Source: Ilumatobacteraceae bacterium (GTDB lineage: Bacteria; Actinomycetota; Acidimicrobiia; Acidimicrobiales; Ilumatobacteraceae). Taken from it: DNA of 9,118 nt. The stretch covers positions 1 to 9,118 of the forward strand of contig JALRJT010000122.1 in assembly GCA_023254985.1 (NCBI GenBank), written 5' to 3'. This document shows positions 5,801 through 9,118 of this stretch, piece by piece (position 1 is the stretch's first letter; each line of letters begins with the position of its first letter). Below the pieces are notes generated by a model. That model was given only the letters and a program-made list of their open reading frames with translations. It was not told the DNA's origin and did no database searches. The translations under genes and the position numbers were made by a program.

Positions 5801-6084
5801 TGTACTGGCGTCGACCCCGCAATTCGACCCTTGTCGCGGTTGCGATATTCGCAGTTTCCTTCGGCTTTTGGCTCAGTCAGCCGCAACCGGATGCACCGAC
5901 GTCTGGTGTTCAATTTCCTGAGGTGAGTTGGGTCTTCGTGACGACGACGGTCGCACCGCCGGTCGATACGACCGTTCCAGTCGAGACGACTGTGCCGGTA
6001 GAAACAACCGTTCCGACCGACACGATTCCAGTCGAGACGACTATCGACCCGACAATCGACCCGACGGTCACGACGCTGCCGTAA
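5800..6084 (+). CDS. Small membrane-anchored Thr/Val/Pro-repeat protein
   Basis: A 94-residue protein of no family I recognise. It has a basic N-terminus (Arg-Arg-Pro-Arg), one hydrophobic segment at about 10-26, then an extracytoplasmic Thr/Val/Pro-rich region with repeated Pro-Val-Glu-Thr-Thr-Val units and Ile-Asp-Pro-Thr repeats up to the C-terminus. There is no lipobox, sortase motif or cysteine. The ATG overlaps the mscS stop by one base (TGATG) and has AAAGGTGA at a good distance, so it is translationally coupled to the channel. The repeat region looks like an extended, possibly glycosylated stalk reaching into the cell wall. A role beside the channel is inference from the coupling only. 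Its TAA is 16 bp from the stop of the convergent PIG-L gene. Confidence 0.72.
   Translation: MYWRRPRNSTLVAVAIFAVSFGFWLSQPQPDAPTSGVQFPEVSWVFVTTTVAPPVDTTVPVETTVPVETTVPTDTIPVETTIDPTIDPTVTTLP
5975..6042. repeat. 17-bp direct repeat encoding Pro-Val-Glu-Thr-Thr
   Basis: TTCCAGTCGAGACGACT occurs identically at 5975-5991 and 6026-6042, 51 bp apart and in the same frame. A diverged copy lies between them (CCGGTAGAAACAACC). Nearby, ATCGACCCGAC is also duplicated (from 6043). Synonymous drift between copies suggests an old, slowly changing array. Confidence 0.75.
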
Positions 6085-6100
6085 TTCGACGGTTCAGTAA

Positions 6101-6799
6101 TCACTTAGTGTCGACGACGAGGAATGCTTCAGCACACCTTCCGTCCGGCAACCCGCCAGCCTTGGCGATTTGTTGACCCCAGTCACGCATTCGTTGGGGT
6201 AAGCCAGCGGGATCGGGGAGCTGGCTCTGATGGCAGAGGAGTGCCTCGATCTTCTTGTCAATGAAATTGGTCGTGTCGACGAACTCCTTCGGGTTTGGAC
6301 CGGCCATGATCCACGTTTCGGGAACGGTGTGCGGCACAAGTCCGCGTTCGCTGAGCAACTCCGGGAACGCAAACTCGTTGCGAGCGTCGGGATAGACGGC
6401 ACACAATGCAGCTTCACCGGTTGCGAGATGGTCGGGGTGGCTCGCATAGATGCGGTCGTAGCGGCGCTCGGCCGACTGGGTGAGCACGCGGTCGGGCTTT
6501 TCGATGCGAATGACTGCACTGATTTCGCGACGCAGTGCGAGGTCAGCAACGACTGCACCATCGGGAAAGCCGAGGAAATGAAGCTTGTGGACACCAAGCA
6601 CCTTGGCTGCGGCGGTCTGCTCGCGACGACGGATTCGAGCCATTTCGTCCCGCGAGATCGTGTTGTCACTTCCGCCAGCTTGTCCGTCGGTCACGAGGCA
6701 GTAGACGATCTCGTGACCCTCGCTGATCCAACGAGCGATTGTGCCACCGGCGCCGAAGTCCACGTCGTCGGGATGTGCGGTAACAACCAGAATCTTCAT
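6101..6799 (-). CDS. PIG-L/LmbE-family zinc deacetylase
   Basis: A 232-residue predicted metal-dependent N-deacetylase. The N-terminal Ala-His-Pro-Asp-Asp-Val motif supplies His9 and Asp12 as zinc ligands with Asp11 as general base. Ser-His-Pro-Asp-His at 120-124 supplies the third ligand (by analogy with MshB, His124, with His121 catalytic). Family members remove acetyl from N-acetylglucosamine-linked substrates, as in mycothiol synthesis (MshB), mycothiol-conjugate turnover (Mca) and antibiotic tailoring. This one is shorter than typical MshB or Mca (about 290-300 residues), so I do not assign a mycothiol role; it more resembles generic short LmbE proteins. ATG 6799 lies 6 nt after a TAGTGT -10 box. 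It is divergent from the haem-binding gene and convergent with the Thr-rich gene. The family call is firm, the substrate unknown. Confidence 0.88.
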   Translation of the reverse strand: MKILVVTAHPDDVDFGAGGTIARWISEGHEIVYCLVTDGQAGGSDNTISRDEMARIRRREQTAAAKVLGVHKLHFLGFPDGAVVADLALRREISAVIRIEKPDRVLTQSAERRYDRIYASHPDHLATGEAALCAVYPDARNEFAFPELLSERGLVPHTVPETWIMAGPNPKEFVDTTNFIDKKIEALLCHQSQLPDPAGLPQRMRDWGQQIAKAGGLPDGRCAEAFLVVDTK

Positions 6800-6801
6800 G
6801 G

Positions 6802-6813
6802 CTCCACACTACG
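6802..6813 (-). promoter_or_regulatory. PIG-L gene promoter -10 region (TAGTGT)
   Basis: On the minus strand CGTAGTGTGGAG (6813-6802) places TAGTGT 6 nt before the ATG at 6799. The segment is identical to the 12-mer before mscS. This suggests a leaderless or near-leaderless transcript. Confidence 0.5.
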
Positions 6814-6892
6814 GACTTCGTGTTGTGCGGCACATTGTAAGAATTGGACAAATTTTGGATTGAATCACAACCCCCGTTGGTTCGTCAGTCTT

Positions 6893-6898
6893 TACGGT
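6893..6898 (+). promoter_or_regulatory. Putative -10 box of the haem-binding gene
   Basis: TACGGT fits the TAnnnT -10 consensus and sits 7 nt before the GTG at 6906. The spacing equals that of the other apparently leaderless starts in this window and decides among the three in-frame GTGs (6897, 6900, 6906). The 106-bp divergent gap it belongs to is AT-rich around 6836-6868, with no clear -35. Confidence 0.42.
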
Positions 6899-6905
6899 GG
6901 TGGAT

Positions 6906-7595
6906 GTGAAAAGTCTTCAAAGCATCGTCCTTTCCGTTCTCCGATGGGCTCGTTCGTTCCTGGTCGAACAGCGCGCCATATCAATCATCGCCATCTTGTT
7001 GTTGGCACTGTTCATCACCTTCAGCGCACTCATTGGGATGCCACCGCTCGGTTACATACTCATCCTTGCTGGAATCGCCGGACCGACGCTGTGGTACGTC
7101 CTTCGTGTGCAGAGGCGTGAGCAGACGGGCGAGGGGAAGTTGACCGCGAGTCGATTCGTCGCTGTCGTTGTGGCCGCCACGCTCGGCACATTCCTCGCAA
7201 TCCAACTCGTCCCCTATGGGAAGAACCACAACAACAGTCCCGTTACGGGTGAACCACAGTGGGCCAACACTGAGACCCGTGACCTCATGGTTCGCGCGTG
7301 CTTTGGCTGCCATTCGAACGAAGTGGAGTATCCGGCATATGCAAGCGTTGCGCCGATCTCCTGGGTCGTGCAGTCGCATATAGATGAGGGTCGTCAGAAA
7401 GTGAATTACTCCGAATTCGCCAAGCGCCAAATGGGTGCCCACGAGACTCTTGAGGTGATCGCAGACGGTTCAATGCCGCCCTTTTATTACACGATGTTCG
7501 GACGTCACCCGGAAGCGAAACTGACGAAGGAAGAGCTCGCGACGCTAATCGCAGGGATCAAGGCGACACCGGGGTTGTCCGGGCGCGGTCGGTGA
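6906..7595 (+). CDS. Membrane-anchored haem-binding domain protein (CxxCH)
   Basis: A 229-residue protein with three hydrophobic helices (about 23-45, 48-66, 84-103) followed by an extracytoplasmic haem-binding domain. Cys132-Phe-Gly-Cys135-His136 is a classic covalent c-type haem site. It is followed by Ser-Asn-Glu-Val-Glu-Tyr-Pro, a Pro-Ile-Ser-Trp segment and, later, Gly-Ser-Met-Pro-Pro, where Met190 could be the distal haem ligand. This arrangement matches the 'haem-binding domain' family (Haem_bd) of short cytochrome-like proteins, here fused to an unusual three-helix membrane part. It is probably an electron carrier on the outer face of the membrane. The start at GTG 6906 is set by the -10 box; 6897 would add three residues. 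A thioredoxin gene follows 44 bp after the stop. Confidence 0.82.
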   Translation: MKSLQSIVLSVLRWARSFLVEQRAISIIAILLLALFITFSALIGMPPLGYILILAGIAGPTLWYVLRVQRREQTGEGKLTASRFVAVVVAATLGTFLAIQLVPYGKNHNNSPVTGEPQWANTETRDLMVRACFGCHSNEVEYPAYASVAPISWVVQSHIDEGRQKVNYSEFAKRQMGAHETLEVIADGSMPPFYYTMFGRHPEAKLTKEELATLIAGIKATPGLSGRGR

Positions 7596-7602
7596 CCTAA
7601 GC

Positions 7603-7610
7603 CGTAGCCT
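7603..7610 (+). promoter_or_regulatory. Putative -10 box of the thioredoxin gene
   Basis: CGTAGCCT contains TAGCCT (7605-7610) and resembles the CGTAGTGT element before mscS and the PIG-L gene. Unlike those, it would give a leader of about 20-25 nt carrying GGAG at 7631-7634, 5 nt before the GTG start. Confidence 0.4.
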
Positions 7611-7639
7611 GAAGGTTCCCCGACCTGCTTGGAGAACCC

Positions 7640-8017
7640 GTGAGCACCATCGACTTGACCCTCGAGACTTTTGAAGAAACCGTCCTCGGTGAAGGAATCA
7701 CATTGGTCGACTTCTGGGCAGCGTGGTGTGGTCCCTGTCGGATGTTCGGACCGATTTTCGACGCCGCATCGGAGAAGAACCCCGACATCCGCTTCGCCAA
7801 GGTGGATACCGAAGCACAGCAGCAGCTTGCTGGCTCGCTGCAGATCCAGTCGATCCCGACGATCATGGCCTTTCGCGATGGAGTACTCCTGTTCTCACAA
7901 CCCGGTGCACTTCCGGCGCAGGCACTGGATCAGTTGATCGAGGAGTTGCGCAACGTCGACATGGATGACGTTCGTAAGCAAATCGCTGAAGACGAAGCAA
8001 ACAATTCATCAAAGTAA
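7640..8017 (+). CDS. Thioredoxin
   Basis: A 125-residue cytoplasmic thioredoxin (protein disulfide reductant). The active site is Trp29-Cys30-Gly-Pro-Cys33, preceded by Val-Asp-Phe-Trp-Ala-x-Trp. A Lys-Val-Asp-Thr segment follows, with cis-proline in Ser-Ile-Pro-Thr. There is no signal peptide or membrane segment. The family's common C-terminal Val-Gly-Ala motif is altered to Pro-Gly-Ala, and a charged tail of about 20 residues (Asp/Glu/Asn-rich) extends past the usual 105-110-residue length. The start is GTG at 7640 with GGAG 5 nt upstream. It follows the haem-binding gene on the same strand but has its own candidate promoter. The family call is secure. The paralogue name (trxA versus another) cannot be decided without seeing the genome's other thioredoxins, so no symbol is given. 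Confidence 0.93.
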   Translation: MSTIDLTLETFEETVLGEGITLVDFWAAWCGPCRMFGPIFDAASEKNPDIRFAKVDTEAQQQLAGSLQIQSIPTIMAFRDGVLLFSQPGALPAQALDQLIEELRNVDMDDVRKQIAEDEANNSSK

Positions 8018-8020
8018 ACT
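8015..8020 (+). promoter_or_regulatory. Putative -10 box of the aminotransferase gene
   Basis: TAAACT fits TAnnnT and overlaps the thioredoxin TAA stop. Transcription would start about at 8027, inside the hairpin at 8025-8039. This is weak evidence from the consensus alone. Confidence 0.25.
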
Positions 8021-8024
8021 GTGA

Positions 8025-8039
8025 TCCCGCTTTGCGGGA
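8025..8039 (+). promoter_or_regulatory. Perfect hairpin masking the aminotransferase ribosome binding site
   Basis: TCCCGC-TTT-GCGGGA forms a 6-bp GC-rich stem with a 3-nt loop. The 3' arm plus the next G makes GGGAG (8036-8040), the only Shine-Dalgarno for the ATG at 8048 (7 nt away). If the transcript comes from the thioredoxin side, the ribosome site is sequestered. There is no T-tract after it, so an intrinsic terminator is unlikely. Confidence 0.5.
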
Positions 8040-8047
8040 GAGCACCC

Positions 8048-9118
8048 ATGACTAACCACGATCGAGACCTCGCATCGCTTGGCGAGCGTCATCTCTGGGG
8101 TCACTTCACCAATCTGTCGCTGATGCAACGCATCGGGTTGCCTGTCATCGAACGCGGCGAGGGCGCCTATGTCTATGACCAAACGGGCAAGAAGTATCTT
8201 GATGGCTTGTCTGGTTTGTTCACAGTCAACGTCGGTCACGGACGCGCTGAGTTGGGCGAAGCGGCGGCGAACCAGGCAGAACGACTTGGCTACTTCCCAC
8301 TCTGGAGTTTCGGCCACGAGCCAGCGATCGTGCTCGCCCAACGACTCGCTGCGCTCGCGCCGGGAGATCTGAATCGGGTGTTCTTCACCTCGGGTGGAGG
8401 AGAAGCCGTTGAATCGGCCTGGAAGATCGCAGTGCAGTATTTTGCCAAGATCGGCCAACCCGAGAGGCGCAAGGTAATCAGTCGCAACTTCGCCTATCAC
8501 GGCACGACACTCGGTGCGCTCAGTATCTCGGGAATCCCTGCGATGCGCGAACCGTTCGAGCCACTTTTTCCGTGGGCGGTGAAGGTGATGAACACGAATC
8601 GCTATCGCTGCGCTTCGTGTGAGAAGGCTCCGGCATGCACGCTGGACTGCGCCGCCGACATCGAGTGCAAGATCCTCGCCGAGGGACCTGAGACCGTTGC
8701 GGCGGTCGTGCTCGAGCCGATGCAGAACACCGGTGGCGCACTCACGCCGCCCGAGGGGTACTTCGCGCGTGTCCGGGAGATCTGCGACAAGTACGGCGTG
8801 TTGCTCGTCTCCGACGAGGTGATCTGCGCCTTCGGTCGACTCGGCGAATGGTTCGGCTGCCAGCGCTACGGATACCAACCCGACATGATTACGTTCGCCA
8901 AGGGAGTCACGAGTGGGTATGCGCCCCTTGGTGGCGTAATCGCGAGCGATCGCCTCGCAGCGCCATTCCTTGAAGGTGACGGATCGGTATTGATGCACGG
9001 CCTCACCTTCGGTGGGCATCCGGTGTCCTGTGCAGTCGCTCTCGCGAATTTGGATGTGATGGAGCGCGAGGACATTCTCGGCAACGTCCGTCGGAATGAG
9101 GAGTACTTCGGAGAGGTG
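8048..9118 (+). CDS. Class III PLP-dependent aminotransferase (3' end outside window)
   Basis: The frame is open from ATG 8048 to the window edge (357 codons; the family is usually 430-470). It is a class III (omega/ornithine-type) aminotransferase. Features in order: substrate-entry segment Gly-Leu-Phe-Thr-Val-Asn-Val-Gly-His-Gly, phosphate loop Ser-Gly-Gly-Gly-Glu-Ala at 115-120, Tyr150-His151-Gly, Glu-Pro-Met-Gln at 223-226, pyridine-nitrogen Asp256 in Ser-Asp-Glu-Val, and PLP Lys285 in Phe-Ala-Lys-Gly. Phe-Gly-Gly-His-Pro at 321-325 corresponds to the Thr/Gly-His-Pro region. It converts a terminal amine (candidates: beta-alanine, GABA, putrescine or aspartate-like donors) with a keto acid; which one cannot be told. 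Residues 188-207 add a five-cysteine cluster uncommon in this fold. ATG 8048 has GGGAG 7 nt upstream, partly buried in a hairpin. Base composition in the second half is more GC-rich than in neighbouring genes. Confidence 0.88.
   Translation, partial: MTNHDRDLASLGERHLWGHFTNLSLMQRIGLPVIERGEGAYVYDQTGKKYLDGLSGLFTVNVGHGRAELGEAAANQAERLGYFPLWSFGHEPAIVLAQRLAALAPGDLNRVFFTSGGGEAVESAWKIAVQYFAKIGQPERRKVISRNFAYHGTTLGALSISGIPAMREPFEPLFPWAVKVMNTNRYRCASCEKAPACTLDCAADIECKILAEGPETVAAVVLEPMQNTGGALTPPEGYFARVREICDKYGVLLVSDEVICAFGRLGEWFGCQRYGYQPDMITFAKGVTSGYAPLGGVIASDRLAAPFLEGDGSVLMHGLTFGGHPVSCAVALANLDVMEREDILGNVRRNEEYFGEV

Noticed and set aside
5941..6075. Repeat array as a possible CRISPR
   Set aside because: The repeats are in frame within a coding sequence, diverge synonymously and have no uniform spacers.
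5910..6104. Minus-strand frame with Val-Ser-Thr-Gly repeats
   Set aside because: The repeats are the complement of the Thr/Val/Pro repeats of the plus-strand gene, which has a ribosome site and coupling to mscS.
6230..7120. 296-codon plus-strand open frame
   Set aside because: It runs opposite the PIG-L gene and into the haem-binding gene in another frame. It has no recognisable motif, and both real genes are strongly supported.
8025..8039. Hairpin as an intrinsic terminator of the thioredoxin gene
   Set aside because: The stem is short and is followed by AGCACCC rather than a T-tract.
8009..9019. 336-codon open frame on the minus strand
   Set aside because: It is antisense to the aminotransferase, whose motifs are unmistakable. 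The antisense protein is Arg/His-rich with no domain pattern, typical of a shadow frame in GC-rich DNA.

Overview
The window reads as a chromosomal stretch of a moderately high-GC actinomycete. An Acidimicrobiia-like bacterium (Ilumatobacter-type) is my best guess. This rests on protein style: an actinobacterial-type two-component pair, Thr/Pro/Ala-rich secreted proteins, a single-domain ferric-reductase-like protein beside an ApbE protein, and many GTG/TTG starts with apparently leaderless promoters. The finer placement is inference. Coding density is very high and no gene-free stretch exceeds 300 bases. I see no rRNA, tRNA, CRISPR array, transposase or integrase.

Left part (1-4891): the tail of a DedA-family membrane protein converges on, and overlaps by 68 bp, a four-gene minus-strand operon running from 2718 down to 165. 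The operon encodes (i) a membrane-anchored or secreted protein with a beta-rich C-terminal domain and an Asp/Glu/His tail, (ii) a small secreted Ala/Pro/Thr-rich protein, (iii) an ApbE-type FAD:protein FMN transferase, and (iv) a five-helix haem-b ferric-reductase-like protein. The genes overlap or nearly touch. Divergent from the operon is an OmpR-family response regulator and its histidine kinase, joined by a TTGA stop/start overlap. The divergent gap holds a 7-bp direct repeat with a 12-bp period just upstream of the operon's -10 box. This is the layout expected if the regulator activates the redox operon.

Middle part (4913-6799): an MscS-family channel is followed, with a 1-nt overlap, by a small membrane-anchored Thr/Val/Pro repeat protein. 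A PIG-L/LmbE deacetylase lies convergent to them. The channel and the deacetylase share an identical 12-base promoter segment.

Right part (6893-9118): a membrane-anchored haem-binding (CxxCH) protein, a thioredoxin, and the first 357 codons of a class III PLP aminotransferase that continues past the window edge. A perfect 6-bp hairpin masks the aminotransferase ribosome binding site, and the enzyme has an unusual five-cysteine cluster.

The most interesting unit is the two-component-controlled redox operon. It pairs a haem-b membrane protein with an FMN transferase, has no recognisable FMN-binding-domain substrate, and includes two exported proteins of unknown function, one with a probable metal-binding tail.
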